Assembly: GCF_000967495.1 (NCBI RefSeq)
Contig: NZ_JXXU01000053.1
Span: 1-64,000, forward strand
DNA from: Vibrio neptunius
Lineage (GTDB): Bacteria > Pseudomonadota > Gammaproteobacteria > Enterobacterales > Vibrionaceae
Length of the DNA: 64,000 nucleotides
Direction of reading: 5' to 3'
Below the pieces are notes generated by a model. It worked only from the letters and a program-made list of their open reading frames with translations. It did not search any database and was not told where the DNA came from. A program made the translations under genes and the position numbers. Shown piece by piece: positions 51,313 to 61,194 of this stretch (position 1 is its first letter; each line of letters opens with the position of its first letter).

Positions 51313-51957
51313 ATGATTGGGCTAAAAAACGGGAAGCCGAAAAACGAAAACAGCCATTTCAATCGCTTTTATCATCCTCAAAAAGATAAACACATGATCA
51401 AAGTGTTTCCTGGAGGCGTATATTGCACTCGAGAAGACGAACTCATTGCTACGGGGTTAGGCTCGTGTATCGCGGCGTGTATATGGGATGAATATGCCGC
51501 CATAGGAGGGATGAACCACTTTTTGTTGCCTTTCCATAACCACTCTGAAATTAACGCCTGGCGTCCAAATGAGGTGGTGTCTACAGCATCACGCTACGGT
51601 AGCCATGCAATGGAAATGCTAATCAATACTTTGATCACCCATGGTGCTAGACGATCATCCCTCAAAGTGAAATTGTTTGGGGGTGCACAAATGCTGGGTC
51701 GCCACTCTATGATCGGAGAAAAAAATATCGCCTTTATTCTTAATTATGTCGAGCAGGAAGAACTGTCGGTCGTGGCGCAAGACTTAGGAGGCGTTGATCC
51801 GCGCAAAATCATCTTCAACCCACTAACAGGACAAGCGTGGATGAAGCGGATCCCCTACAACGAAATCCACCACTTGCAGCACGAAGAAGATAAGTACGCT
51901 AGTCAATTGGATAAAGAAAGTCACCGCCCTCATGATGATGATGTGGAGCTGTTCTAA
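51313..51957 (+). CDS. cheD: Chemoreceptor glutamine deamidase CheD
   Basis: A 214-residue CheD. The active-site Cys lies in [12 protein letters not shown] and the His in GGMNHFLLP, with a GGAQMLGR-like segment later ([13 protein letters not shown]). A 25-residue N-terminal extension and a long acidic C-terminal tail ending DDDVELF are added. The tail's last four residues are the same as those of the MCP-like protein downstream. It overlaps cheB by one base. Confidence 0.92.
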   Translation: MIGLKNGKPKNENSHFNRFYHPQKDKHMIKVFPGGVYCTREDELIATGLGSCIAACIWDEYAAIGGMNHFLLPFHNHSEINAWRPNEVVSTASRYGSHAMEMLINTLITHGARRSSLKVKLFGGAQMLGRHSMIGEKNIAFILNYVEQEELSVVAQDLGGVDPRKIIFNPLTGQAWMKRIPYNEIHHLQHEEDKYASQLDKESHRPHDDDVELF

Positions 51958-52994
51958 TGAAAAAAATAAAAGTACTGGTGGTTGATGATTCTCCTGTTTT
52001 TAGAGCCTTATTGGCTCAAATGATTAATGCTGATCCTTTGCTGGACGTTGTCGCTATGGCTGAAGACCCTTATCAGGCGAGGGATCTAATCAAGATTCAC
52101 AACCCAGATGTGCTGACGTTAGATATCGAAATGCCCAAAATGAATGGCGTCCAATTCTTAAAAAACCTGATGCGATTGCGCCCAATGCCCGTGGTGATGA
52201 TATCCACTTTAACTCAGCATGGTGCGGAAGCCACATTAGCTGCACTTGAGTTAGGTGCTGTGGACTATTTTCCCAAACCTGCTGTCGATAACACGGGTGA
52301 AATGGTCAATTACAAAGATCAAATTACCGACAAAATCAAGATGGCGGCAGGCGCCAATGTTTTCTTGGACCGCTCTGCACATACTCCTGCACAGAAAGTG
52401 GCCCATACTAGTTTAAAAACCAAAGTTGAGCTGATTGCTATTGGCGCCTCTACGGGAGGAACCGAAGCGGTAAGAAATGTGCTGTCAGCCCTTCCTTCTG
52501 GTTTGCCCCCGATTGTCATTACCCAGCATATCACGGCGATGTTTAGTGCGTCTTTTGCTCAGCGCCTCAACGATCACAGCGACATTCAGGTACAAGAACT
52601 GTCGGCCAACACCGCGCCTTTAGTCAATGGATGTGCGTATGTCGCTCCAGGCGACAAGCATCTGGTGGTGGTAAAGCGTGGAGCGCACTTGTATTGCCAG
52701 CTCGATGATCGGCCCGCGGTTAATCGTCACAAACCGTCAGTGGATGTGATGTTTGATACGGTGGCAGAAACGGTTGGACAAAACGCGCTTGGCATTATTT
52801 TAACCGGTATGGGACAAGATGGTGCTCGCGGTATGCTCAAAATGCGTCAAGTGGGTGCAATGACCATTGCTCAGGATAAAGCCTCTTCCGTTGTCTGGGG
52901 GATGCCAAGAGTGGCGGTAGAGATGAACGCGGCTCAGAAGGTATTGAGCCTGAAGCAGATACCTCAACAGATATGTGATTGCTTAAAAAAATGA
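51957..52994 (+). CDS. cheB: Chemoreceptor methylesterase CheB
   Basis: A 345-residue CheB. An N-terminal receiver (Asp near 57 in [12 protein letters not shown]) is joined to a methylesterase with the catalytic triad Ser in GASTGGTEA, His in ITQHIT and Asp in [10 protein letters not shown]. It removes receptor methyl groups when phosphorylated by CheA, opposing CheR. Full length and all key residues present. Confidence 0.95.
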   Translation: MKKIKVLVVDDSPVFRALLAQMINADPLLDVVAMAEDPYQARDLIKIHNPDVLTLDIEMPKMNGVQFLKNLMRLRPMPVVMISTLTQHGAEATLAALELGAVDYFPKPAVDNTGEMVNYKDQITDKIKMAAGANVFLDRSAHTPAQKVAHTSLKTKVELIAIGASTGGTEAVRNVLSALPSGLPPIVITQHITAMFSASFAQRLNDHSDIQVQELSANTAPLVNGCAYVAPGDKHLVVVKRGAHLYCQLDDRPAVNRHKPSVDVMFDTVAETVGQNALGIILTGMGQDGARGMLKMRQVGAMTIAQDKASSVVWGMPRVAVEMNAAQKVLSLKQIPQQICDCLKK

Positions 52995-53027
52995 GACCTA
53001 GAAAGGGCATGACGTCAGGGATGTACT

Positions 53028-54191
53028 ATGAATAAGAAAACTATCACCGCAAAAACTCGCTATAGTTTAGCAATAGGAACACAGATTGTGTTGTTATCCA
53101 TAGGCATGACTTTGTCTTCATCTATTGCCCATGTCGCCGTGATGGTGTTAGCCGCAGCGGTTCCTTGGCTTGTTTTTCCACGTACGGCTTCAGTGCCTAA
53201 ATCGCTTGAGAAAGAAAAACAAACATTGGCCAAACACAAAAAGGTTGCGATGCATAGTGTCGGTGAATTACTACACAAGATTTCTTCGCAGCTCAATGAA
53301 CCGCTAGATCATCAACATGGTGTGGTGAGTGAATCTGCCGAAACGTTGAATGAGAGTTTTTTTGAGTTGCAGAGTCTAGCGGAAAGCCAAAATGCGATTG
53401 CTGAAGAATTAGTGACAAGCATGATGGGAAATAAAGACAGTGCATACGATATCACCCAGGTTTTACCAAAGACCGAAGGCATTATTCGCCAGTTTGTCGA
53501 TACATTGATTAACGTGTCGGAGAGGAGTATCTCTGCGGTCCATAGCATTCATGATATGTCGGACAAATTGGATACGGTATTTAAGTTACTCGCTCAGGTT
53601 CGTGGCTTGTCTGAGCAGACCAACCTCTTGGCGCTGAATGCGGCCATTGAAGCCGCCCGGGCTGGTGAAGCAGGGAGAGGTTTTGCAGTCGTGGCGCAAG
53701 AGGTGAGGAACCTGTCGGTAAAGGCCGAGGAGCTGAATAGCGAAATCGAGAAAGAAATCAATATTGCCCAAAATACGGTCAAAGAGGCCAATAAAACGGT
53801 TGGTGAAATGGCCTCGATTGATATGACTGAAGCGATTGAGTCAAAAGAAAAAGTGGATGATATGCTTCAGGGAGTCCAACAAGCTAACGTCGCGGTTGAA
53901 CAAGAAGTTCAGAAAATTAAATCGATTGGCGCCACGTTACATGGGCGTGTCGGGGACGGTATTCGTGCATTGCAATTCACAGACATCATTGTCCAGCAAG
54001 GGGATTATGCCAAACACAGTGTGGTGTTTTTAGAGCAGATAACAGACTACCTGACGGCTTATGAAAATGGCACCATTGACGAGCAAGCATTTAGTCAAGC
54101 AGTCGCAGAGTTGAAATCTAGTATTGAGCATCGAGGCGCTCCAGCCGCTTCTCAGGAAAATATTGAAGAAGGTGAAGTGGAGCTATTTTGA
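53028..54191 (+). CDS. Short membrane MCP-like protein
   Basis: A 387-residue protein with two hydrophobic segments (about 15-30 and 34-47), almost no periplasmic part, a coiled coil, and an MCP-type signalling tip ([20 protein letters not shown], then [20 protein letters not shown]). It has no sensor domain. The C-terminus GEVELF shares its last four residues with CheD. It may be a membrane anchor or integrator for the array, or have a role in localisation. CheR and CheB precede it, and the STAS gene follows. Confidence 0.85.
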   Translation: MNKKTITAKTRYSLAIGTQIVLLSIGMTLSSSIAHVAVMVLAAAVPWLVFPRTASVPKSLEKEKQTLAKHKKVAMHSVGELLHKISSQLNEPLDHQHGVVSESAETLNESFFELQSLAESQNAIAEELVTSMMGNKDSAYDITQVLPKTEGIIRQFVDTLINVSERSISAVHSIHDMSDKLDTVFKLLAQVRGLSEQTNLLALNAAIEAARAGEAGRGFAVVAQEVRNLSVKAEELNSEIEKEINIAQNTVKEANKTVGEMASIDMTEAIESKEKVDDMLQGVQQANVAVEQEVQKIKSIGATLHGRVGDGIRALQFTDIIVQQGDYAKHSVVFLEQITDYLTAYENGTIDEQAFSQAVAELKSSIEHRGAPAASQENIEEGEVELF

Positions 54192-54254
54192 TGCCCAAAC
54201 ATAACCTATTGGTCGTGGAGGCGTGCTCGCCTTCGTTGTTGAAAAGGAGACATC

Positions 54255-54554
54255 ATGTCGATAGAAACCCAAATAGATTCGCAATCTAAGCAAGTGACCA
54301 TCTCAATTGAAGGGGCTTTTGGCTTCAATTTAGTTCAAGAATTTCGTCGTTGTTACTCTGACAAGAAGGACTTTCGTTTTACGATAGATTTGCGCAAAGT
54401 CGATTATATTGACAGTGCTGGGTTGGGAATGTTGCTCAATATGCACAACTACCTAGAGCAGGAAGATGGAATGATCCGTATAACTAATACGTTGCCACAG
54501 GTGCGTAAAATACTGACCATTTCTCGTTTTGATAAGAAGTTTCTGATCGAATAG
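54255..54554 (+). CDS. STAS anti-sigma-factor antagonist with phosphorylatable Ser
   Basis: A 99-residue STAS protein. The motif YIDSAGLGMLL carries Ser54 at the site that is phosphorylated in SpoIIAA/HsbA-type proteins. Its neighbour on the right has a PP2C phosphatase and a HATPase domain, the expected opposing enzymes, so a partner-switching pair is likely. Distance 18 bases to that gene, ribosome site AAAGGAG. The operon's first STAS protein lacks the Ser. Confidence 0.88.
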   Translation: MSIETQIDSQSKQVTISIEGAFGFNLVQEFRRCYSDKKDFRFTIDLRKVDYIDSAGLGMLLNMHNYLEQEDGMIRITNTLPQVRKILTISRFDKKFLIE

Positions 54555-54571
54555 CGGTCAAGGAGGGTCGT

Positions 54572-56266
54572 ATGCATGTCATGATAGTTGACGACCACGC
54601 TACGAATCGAGAGCTTTGTCGTTTTATGCTTGGGGAGATGGCGGAGGAAATCACGGCATTTGAAAATGGTGAAGGCGTGGTTGACGCCATGTCCCAAATG
54701 TCCTCTTTACCAGATGTGATCTTACTTGATGTAATGATGCCTGTTAAAGACGGGTTTACTACGGCGAAGGAGATCCGTGAGGCATTTCCTAAATTGCACA
54801 TCCCAATCATCTTCCTGACCGTTTTAGATGATCACGATTCTTTTGAGCGATGCCTGACTTTGGGTGAAGACTTTATACCTAAACCTGTCGAGAGAAGTGT
54901 CCTTGTTGCAAAGGTACAAGCGCATTATCGAACTTTGAAAATGCACAATGAGGTAAAAATTCAACGAGATGAGTTGAGTAAATTTCACGAACAAGTTCGC
55001 TATGATTATGCAATTGCTGAGTCAATTTTCTCCAATCTGATGGATGAAATGAGTTCTCAAGTAAAAAGCATTTATGGCATCAACTATATTTCTACCCCAT
55101 CTACCGTTTTCAACGGCGATTTAATCGTTGTGGCAAATCGGCCGCACGGGGGAGTATACGTGATGATCGCTGATGCGACAGGGCATGGACTACCGGCTGC
55201 AATTTCAGCTATTCCTGCGACCCGAGCGTTTTTCTCTATGGCGTCGAAAGGTCTGTCTCTAGGAGAGATTGTCCGTGAACTCAATGATGTGCTGGTGCGC
55301 TTCCTTCCAATGGGCATGATGCTGGCTGCCAGTGTCTTTGAAATCCGAGCAAATGGTTTCGAAGTTTCTTGGTGGGGCGGTGGCCTACCAGATGGTTATC
55401 TGCTCGACAGAGATGGCTCAATTAACAGAAAGCTCGTCTCTACACATATGCCTCTAGGCGTGCTAAAGGCACATGAATTTGAAGCTGATCTGGTTCACTT
55501 CAAGATGGAGCCCGACCAAAAGATAGTCTGTTATACCGATGGGGTTATTGAAGCAGAAAATAGCCTCGGAGAACAATACGGCCAAGAACGTCTTGAACAA
55601 GCCTTAACGACTGGTCGTGCACTGATTCCAACCTTATTTGAATCAGTGCGGAAGTTTGCGAGTCGCAATGTTGGCGATGACTTATCAATCTTGGCGATGG
55701 AGTTTCCCATCTCCAACAGCAATGACAAAGTTGTCCAGCAAAGCAGTTACTATATGAGCAAAACGCCCGCTCAATCGAAAATGCATTTTCCAGCTGGTGT
55801 GCTTAAATCGGTCACGATCATGAATGAAGTTAGGCAGTTTCTGACAGGGGTGATAACGGGGCCGCATTTAGATCTGGTTTGTTCCGTTCTGTCTGAGCTT
55901 TTTGCCAATGCGATTGAACATGGACTATTGCACTTAGACTCGACAATCAAGGAAGAACCTGATGGCTTCTTTACCTTTTATCAATTGCGTGAAGAGAAAC
56001 TGAAAGAACTTTCTGAGGAGTTTTGGGTGACTCTGCTGATTGATTTCAAACCAGAACAAAAACAGCTTGTCTTGGAGCTAGAACATAATGGTGTAGGGTT
56101 CGACTACCGTAAGTTGCAGCACAATATTGATAAGTCTTTAACGCATGGACGGGGGATTGTATTGGCTTCAGAACTCTGTGATTCGTTAAATTATTCGAAA
56201 CAAGGAAAGCGTGTTAAGGCAGTGTACAGTTTAGATGCGAAACACCACTTCCCAAGCTCAGCTTAG
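54572..56266 (+). CDS. Receiver-PP2C-HATPase regulator (HsbR/RssB-like)
   Basis: A 564-residue three-domain protein. Receiver: Asp53 in VILLDVMMPVKDG. SpoIIE-type PP2C phosphatase (about 150-390): FNGDLIVVANR, YVMIADATGHGLPAA and DNVGDDLSILAM-like NVGDDLSILAMEF. C-terminal HATPase of the anti-sigma type (about 430-560): LSELFANAIEHGLL. Similar to HsbR of P. aeruginosa, where the receiver is controlled by a chemosensory-type kinase and the protein both phosphorylates and dephosphorylates a STAS partner. Here CheA or another kinase could supply the phosphate. Confidence 0.88.
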   Translation: MHVMIVDDHATNRELCRFMLGEMAEEITAFENGEGVVDAMSQMSSLPDVILLDVMMPVKDGFTTAKEIREAFPKLHIPIIFLTVLDDHDSFERCLTLGEDFIPKPVERSVLVAKVQAHYRTLKMHNEVKIQRDELSKFHEQVRYDYAIAESIFSNLMDEMSSQVKSIYGINYISTPSTVFNGDLIVVANRPHGGVYVMIADATGHGLPAAISAIPATRAFFSMASKGLSLGEIVRELNDVLVRFLPMGMMLAASVFEIRANGFEVSWWGGGLPDGYLLDRDGSINRKLVSTHMPLGVLKAHEFEADLVHFKMEPDQKIVCYTDGVIEAENSLGEQYGQERLEQALTTGRALIPTLFESVRKFASRNVGDDLSILAMEFPISNSNDKVVQQSSYYMSKTPAQSKMHFPAGVLKSVTIMNEVRQFLTGVITGPHLDLVCSVLSELFANAIEHGLLHLDSTIKEEPDGFFTFYQLREEKLKELSEEFWVTLLIDFKPEQKQLVLELEHNGVGFDYRKLQHNIDKSLTHGRGIVLASELCDSLNYSKQGKRVKAVYSLDAKHHFPSSA

Positions 56267-56271
56267 GTCTA

Positions 56272-56284
56272 TTTACAGTGTAAA
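56272..56284. other. parS2: parS2 centromere site 6
   Basis: TTTACAGTGTAAA, exact, six bases after the stop of the preceding gene. It is the site farthest to the right, 20 kb from ori2. Confidence 0.95.
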
Positions 56285-56390
56285 AGCGCCTGAGAAGTGA
56301 CCTAAGCCGTACTTTGTCACAAATTTAATACTGTATTTTGCGAGGATTATATAAACTAAAGTTATAGAGACGGGATTAAGTAGGCTGTAA

Positions 56391-58064
56391 ATGTGGGACA
56401 AGTTAGTCAGCTTATCTGATGATAATCAACAGGTTATTGCTAAACTACGACCAGATATGAATATCGATGGTCGTTTTGATAGTAAAGGTGTTGAAGAAGC
56501 GATAGCAGGCTTAGGTGCGACCGGTTTTTGCGTATTGAGCGATGAAATCACTCGATTCATTAACTGTGCCAAAGAAGGAAAAAGCGAAGCTTTGGTGGGT
56601 TTCGCTATCGCTGAAATTAGAGATGCTGTGGTTGAAGTGGTATTATCGGAGCATGATATGCTAGCCAGTATGGTGGTCACTGGGGCTTATCGTGGCTCGC
56701 CGCTTAAAGGCCCGCAAATTGTACATGCATTAGCTCAAGCACACGTAACCAAGGGCATAAATAAACTCGCACTGAAAAAAGTGTTGATGATGAGCCATCA
56801 ATTAAAGCCAGGGGATACCTTTACCCAGCCTGTCGCTAAAGGCAAAAACCCTATTCAAGGACAAGACGCCAAATTCATTCCCTTAGTTAAAGATATCACC
56901 AAACAAGTGCTTGCTCCGTCTCAAGATGAAGATGGTAAAGTGGATATGCTCGATCTTGGCGAGACGGTCACTGTCGAAGCAAATTCACGCCTCATGAAGC
57001 GTATTCCTGCGACGAAAGGATCACCAGGAATGACGGTTCAGGGTAAGCCTATCCCACCAAAGCCCGGCAATGATGCCATGCTTAAAGCGTCTAAAGGCTC
57101 AGAAATATCACCCGATGATCCGAACTTGCTTATTGCTGCGGTTTCAGGGATGCCAATGATTAAAGAACGTACTGTAGAAGTTGAAGATGCTCTATGCCTA
57201 CCAACTATTGGGGTCGCAACAGGGCATGTCAAATTTAAAGGCAACGTGATAGTTACTGGTAATATCGAGTCCGACATGATGGTTCGTGCTACTGGGAATT
57301 TGACGGTTGGTGGCTTTATTGAATCTGCAGATGTTCAGGCTCAAGGGGATATTGACGTAGCTAAAGGTATCATCGGTCACAATGTGTCAGAAGACGAAGA
57401 AAAAAGCTGCCACGTAAAAGCGGGAGGGTCAATAACCGCGAATTATGCTCAGTTTTCAGAACTTCAAGCCGCAGAGAATATCAACTTGGCTGTACATTGT
57501 ATGAATAATGAGATTCGTTGTGGTAAAGATCTAACCGTATCAGACGCTGCTGAAAAGCAAGGTACTTTAAGCGGTGGCAGCGCTAAAGTTGGTGGCAAAG
57601 TGACCTGTGTAAACCTTGGTGTTGAGGGGGATACAGCAACTTATATCAATCCATTTGCCCGCTATCAAAACTTCAAAGATCGTCAGCAGAAATACAAAGA
57701 GCAATATAAGCTCGCTCAAGAGGCGACGATGGACGTTGTTCGTAAGGAACTGGAGTATAAGAAAACCCCTAAATCTGAGCGGAGTGAAGAGGAGGGGGCC
57801 AGTATCGAGCAACTTAAAGTGGAATCCAACGCACGTCTAGAGAAAGTGAAAATGGCACGAGACAGGCACGAGCTAGAGCTTGAACAAGCTTTGGCAGAAA
57901 GTGTTGTTGAAGTGAAAAACAAGGTTTATACACACGTGACGGTTCAATACGGGGACGAAAAAGTCATTACCAAACGAGTGCATGGCACCAGTACGTTTTC
58001 TTTTAACCAGTATGAAATTCGATGTGCCTCGGCAATGGATGAGGAAGCGCTTGAGCAAGAGTAA
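56391..58064 (+). CDS. FapA/DUF342 polar-organisation protein
   Basis: A 557-residue FapA-family (DUF342) protein: an N-terminal domain, a central beta-helix with repeated [GS]xVxVxGNIxxDMxVRAxGNLTVGG (GNIESDMMVRATGNLTVGGF), and a C-terminal coiled coil with long runs of Lys, Glu and Arg (about 420-520). The family forms polymers or scaffolds; a homologue in V. vulnificus takes part in flagellar function and cell pole organisation. It ends the rightward chemosensory region and has its own 120-base leader with the parS2 site. Confidence 0.82.
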   Translation: MWDKLVSLSDDNQQVIAKLRPDMNIDGRFDSKGVEEAIAGLGATGFCVLSDEITRFINCAKEGKSEALVGFAIAEIRDAVVEVVLSEHDMLASMVVTGAYRGSPLKGPQIVHALAQAHVTKGINKLALKKVLMMSHQLKPGDTFTQPVAKGKNPIQGQDAKFIPLVKDITKQVLAPSQDEDGKVDMLDLGETVTVEANSRLMKRIPATKGSPGMTVQGKPIPPKPGNDAMLKASKGSEISPDDPNLLIAAVSGMPMIKERTVEVEDALCLPTIGVATGHVKFKGNVIVTGNIESDMMVRATGNLTVGGFIESADVQAQGDIDVAKGIIGHNVSEDEEKSCHVKAGGSITANYAQFSELQAAENINLAVHCMNNEIRCGKDLTVSDAAEKQGTLSGGSAKVGGKVTCVNLGVEGDTATYINPFARYQNFKDRQQKYKEQYKLAQEATMDVVRKELEYKKTPKSERSEEEGASIEQLKVESNARLEKVKMARDRHELELEQALAESVVEVKNKVYTHVTVQYGDEKVITKRVHGTSTFSFNQYEIRCASAMDEEALEQE

Positions 58065-58089
58065 TCTAACCGCCTACTGAATATAGATA

Positions 58090-58121
58090 AAAGCAGCCAA
58101 TATTTTACGGCTGCTTTTTTT
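58090..58121. terminator. Terminator between FapA and MFS genes
   Basis: AGCAGCC (58092-58098) pairs with GGCTGCT (58109-58115), followed by a T tract; between convergent genes. Confidence 0.8.
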
Positions 58122-58123
58122 AC

Positions 58124-59257
58124 CTAATGGTACTGGTTGTACGATTTTACGGTGTAGGATACTAAAGCTATCATAGAGCAGCCTAACAAAACTGTACCCA
58201 GCTGCTGAACCTGTCCCGCGACAACCAAACCTATGCCGATCTGCATATAATAGATCAGGCCTAATATGGCTCCGCTAGAGCCTGTGTAATGCTTGTAATC
58301 TTTAAGCGCTGCACTGATGACATTTGGAATAGCAATGCCAAATGCCATCACCACCAGCATCATCATGATGACAAAGTAAATACTGTTCTGGGTGAGATAA
58401 ACCCCTAGGCTTCCAAGGCCAAGAAGTGTAACTGCTAGCCCAACCAGTGTTGACGATGGAGTATGTTTGCTCAACAAATACTTGTTTAAATAGCTACCAA
58501 TTAAGGTACCGACCCCCAGAACAATACCACTATAACCAAACTGGGCAGAGTTGAAGCCAAGCTTAGTAAAGATGAAAGCCCCCAGTTGATAGTAGGAAAA
58601 CAAGGCGATATTGAAGACGGCAATCATGATCGTTGAGTACCAGATATGACCGTCCTTAAGCATCGATGTACCCAACTGGCAAAGGTTAAGCGGTTTTTTT
58701 TCGCGCTGAGTTTCTGGGAGCTTCCACAAGTTGTAAACGACCAGAACGACAGCCATGACCAGTAAGGTTGAAAAAACATAATTATGTCCTCCCGCTTGTA
58801 CCAGCTGACCACCTATAGACATACCAATAACGGGGCTGATAGCGATCCCCATACTCATTAAACTGAACACTTTCCCCAGAGCTTCTCCATCAAAGACATC
58901 TCTTAACATGGTTTGAGTCACTACCGAGCCAACTGCAATTCCAAATGCGCTGGCAGCACGAGCAGTGATCAACCACTCAAATTGTGTGCTGAGCAAAGCA
59001 ATCAATGTTGATAGGCCGTAAACCGTTATTCCTCCTATCATGGCAGGCCGTCTACCCCATTGATCAGCAGCAACCCCCCAAAACACGACGCCTAATGCAA
59101 AAGCGATAAAATAGACAGATAAGGTCTGTGAAGCTTGAGCGTTGGTGACGGAAAAAGAGTGAGCGATAGAATGTAATGCCGGACTATAGATGGTTTCGAC
59201 AACCTGCGGAAACATCAACATAGTGAACATTAGCCAGAGTGAAGGTTTAGGCTGCAT
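58124..59257 (-). CDS. MFS drug exporter, Bcr/CflA-like
   Basis: A 377-residue transporter with about 12 spans. MFS signatures are LGVVFWGVAADQWGRRPAM (motif A, loop 2-3) and the domain boundary near 195. The sequence VVETIYSPALHSIAHSFSVT resembles the Bcr/CflA multidrug subfamily. Substrate unknown. It is divergent from the AraC-type gene, which probably regulates it. Confidence 0.87.
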   Translation of the reverse strand: MQPKPSLWLMFTMLMFPQVVETIYSPALHSIAHSFSVTNAQASQTLSVYFIAFALGVVFWGVAADQWGRRPAMIGGITVYGLSTLIALLSTQFEWLITARAASAFGIAVGSVVTQTMLRDVFDGEALGKVFSLMSMGIAISPVIGMSIGGQLVQAGGHNYVFSTLLVMAVVLVVYNLWKLPETQREKKPLNLCQLGTSMLKDGHIWYSTIMIAVFNIALFSYYQLGAFIFTKLGFNSAQFGYSGIVLGVGTLIGSYLNKYLLSKHTPSSTLVGLAVTLLGLGSLGVYLTQNSIYFVIMMMLVVMAFGIAIPNVISAALKDYKHYTGSSGAILGLIYYMQIGIGLVVAGQVQQLGTVLLGCSMIALVSYTVKSYNQYH

Positions 59258-59354
59258 AGTTAATCCTCAATAAATTTGAATTGGAATCAAGTATAAAGAG
59301 CGCTAAAATTTTCCATTAACGACAATAACACCAAAAACATCAAAATTAGGACAG

Positions 59355-60137
59355 GTGGGCGTGCTGATCGACGAACATACTATGTTTGATCCCGATAAAA
59401 TTGATTCGAAAGTGGTAGGAATTGCGGCTGATCTTGGCAGACACGATTCTGGTATGCACAAGCACCAAAAAGGTCAATTGTTGTACGCGCCAAGAGGGTG
59501 CATGAACTTCGCGCTGTCGAACTCTGTGTGTATCCTTCCACCGACTAAAGCGGTTTGGATTCCGCCAGATACTGTGCATCGTGCTTTTATGACCAATGTA
59601 GTGGCGTACCGTTCGCTGTATTTTGATTGTAATGCTTTTCGTTGCCCAGACAGCATTACCATTATTGAAGTCAGCGAGTTGCTGAAAGCGCTGATCAACA
59701 AAATGGCTTTCTGGCCAGTAGACAAACCCGAAATAGAAATGAACAACTACACTGCTCTGTTCTGGGAAGAGTTTGATCATAGCAAGACCTACTCCTACGA
59801 GTTGCCATTGCCAACCGACCGAAGGTTGAATAGTTTTCGTCTTCGGGTATCAGATGAGGCATTTTTGGCTCCAGATTTGGTGACGTTAGCTAATTCAGCT
59901 GGAGCTAGCACTAAAACGGTCACTCGCATTTTTAAAGCCGAAACGGGCATGTCTTATCAGGAATGGAAGCAGCAATGGAGAACGCTTAAGGCGATAGAGC
60001 TATTGTGCCGAGAAAGGCAAGTGAGCGACGTTGCGCATTGGCTAGAGTTTTCCTCAGACAGTGCATTTATCGCATTCTTCAAGAAGCAAATGGGCCAAAC
60101 ACCGCTGAGTTTTATGAAACATAACGCGTCTTATTAG
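59355..60137 (+). CDS. AraC family regulator
   Basis: A 260-residue regulator. The N-terminal cupin-like sensor carries HDSGMHKHQKGQLLYAPRG; the C-terminal double HTH (160-255) carries TLANSAGASTKTVTRIFKAE and SDVAHWLEFSSDSAFIAFFKKQMGQTP. The start MGVLIDEHTMFDPDKID follows GGACAGGTGG. Divergent from the MFS exporter with a 97-base gap. Confidence 0.9.
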   Translation: MGVLIDEHTMFDPDKIDSKVVGIAADLGRHDSGMHKHQKGQLLYAPRGCMNFALSNSVCILPPTKAVWIPPDTVHRAFMTNVVAYRSLYFDCNAFRCPDSITIIEVSELLKALINKMAFWPVDKPEIEMNNYTALFWEEFDHSKTYSYELPLPTDRRLNSFRLRVSDEAFLAPDLVTLANSAGASTKTVTRIFKAETGMSYQEWKQQWRTLKAIELLCRERQVSDVAHWLEFSSDSAFIAFFKKQMGQTPLSFMKHNASY

Positions 60138-60304
60138 CTTAGCTCAATTTTTAGTACCGCAACCGTTTGTTTTGAACCTAAGTTTAATCAGATATAGGCT
60201 GTTTTACTGAAAACAAAGTTAATGGTTATGACGACTTACACCTGTGGTCAACCCACCTCTTGGTTAGCGAGGCGGCATAAAACCAACCATTTGAAGACGC
60301 TGGC

Positions 60305-60622
60305 CTAGTAATCTAGCGTACCACGGATAGGGTAGTGGTTCTCGGGATTGCGAATACAAGCTAAACCGCGTGTCAGTGCCCCTAACTCTGGTCGTACAAA
60401 TGGGTTGTTGGATAGGTCAACCACGTGTAAATGGCCGTGTTCATTCACGACAAATAGCTCGGGCTCGGCAAAGTTATGGTCGGTTTCGGCATCAGAACGT
60501 GGTAGGGAAATATAAAGCCCTAGCGTCTTCATTTGTTGACCACTTAAACCATAGGCGATTGGGAAACTGACATCGAGCTTATCCAAGTGTTGCTCTAATT
60601 GTTGTTTCGACTCAAACTGCAC
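60305..60622 (-). pseudogene. Truncated peroxiredoxin-like protein (3' part only)
   Basis: The frame from a GTG at 60622 encodes 105 residues that match the C-terminal half of peroxiredoxin-like (AhpC/TSA) proteins: DVSFPIAYGLSGQQMKTLGLY, EPELFVVNEHGHLHVVDLSN and RPELGALTRGLACIRN. The thioredoxin-fold start and the Cys-containing active site are missing, and a stop codon lies six codons upstream, so the gene lost its 5' half. There is no ribosome site. Confidence 0.65.
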
Positions 60623-61194
60623 ATCATTCAGCCAATGCTACCGGGATAATCAATCTACCGAGTACCTCAACAATGTCATTATCTACCTAAATTAACAATA
60701 TTCATGTTCTCGTCACTTTCGTCAAAATATGATTTTTTCGATTTAAATTCTCGTTAAAAATAAAAATAACACCTAAATATAGGTATATCATCATAACCTA
60801 TTAGTTAATTTAACTGTCACTTCTATCATCAAAAAGTCATTAAATTTCGGCTGACAACAAATATCTATATCTATTTTTATAAATAGAATTGAAGTTATCA
60901 TAACAAATCTAAAAAACGGCTATTAAGTGTTCAGTTATTCTTAAGTTTGCTAAAAGTATTGCTTTCAAGTTGCTGATTTTAAATGGAATAAAAATTCAAT
61001 CATGGTTTAAATGCCATTCTAATCCCCTTTTTGCAAACCCGATAAAACCTCCGTTAATCTGAGCTGAAGATTTAATGGTAAGGAGGTTCATAGTCTCTAA
61101 TTAATTTAGAGATAAAATCTAAAGCAAAAATAATAATTAAATTAATAGATAGAAATTAGCAATGATTACACTTATAAATAATAAGGGATTAATA
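60623..61194. other. AT-rich intergenic region, no gene seen
   Basis: A 570-base region of low GC content with no supported frame. It contains the leader of the next gene (AAGG ribosome site at about 61184) and AT-rich DNA typical of H-NS-silenced accessory loci. I see no clear operator. Confidence 0.5.

Noticed and set aside
58147-58159. A seventh parS2 site (TTTACGGTGTAGG)
   Set aside because: It differs from the consensus at three fixed positions and lies inside the MFS coding region.
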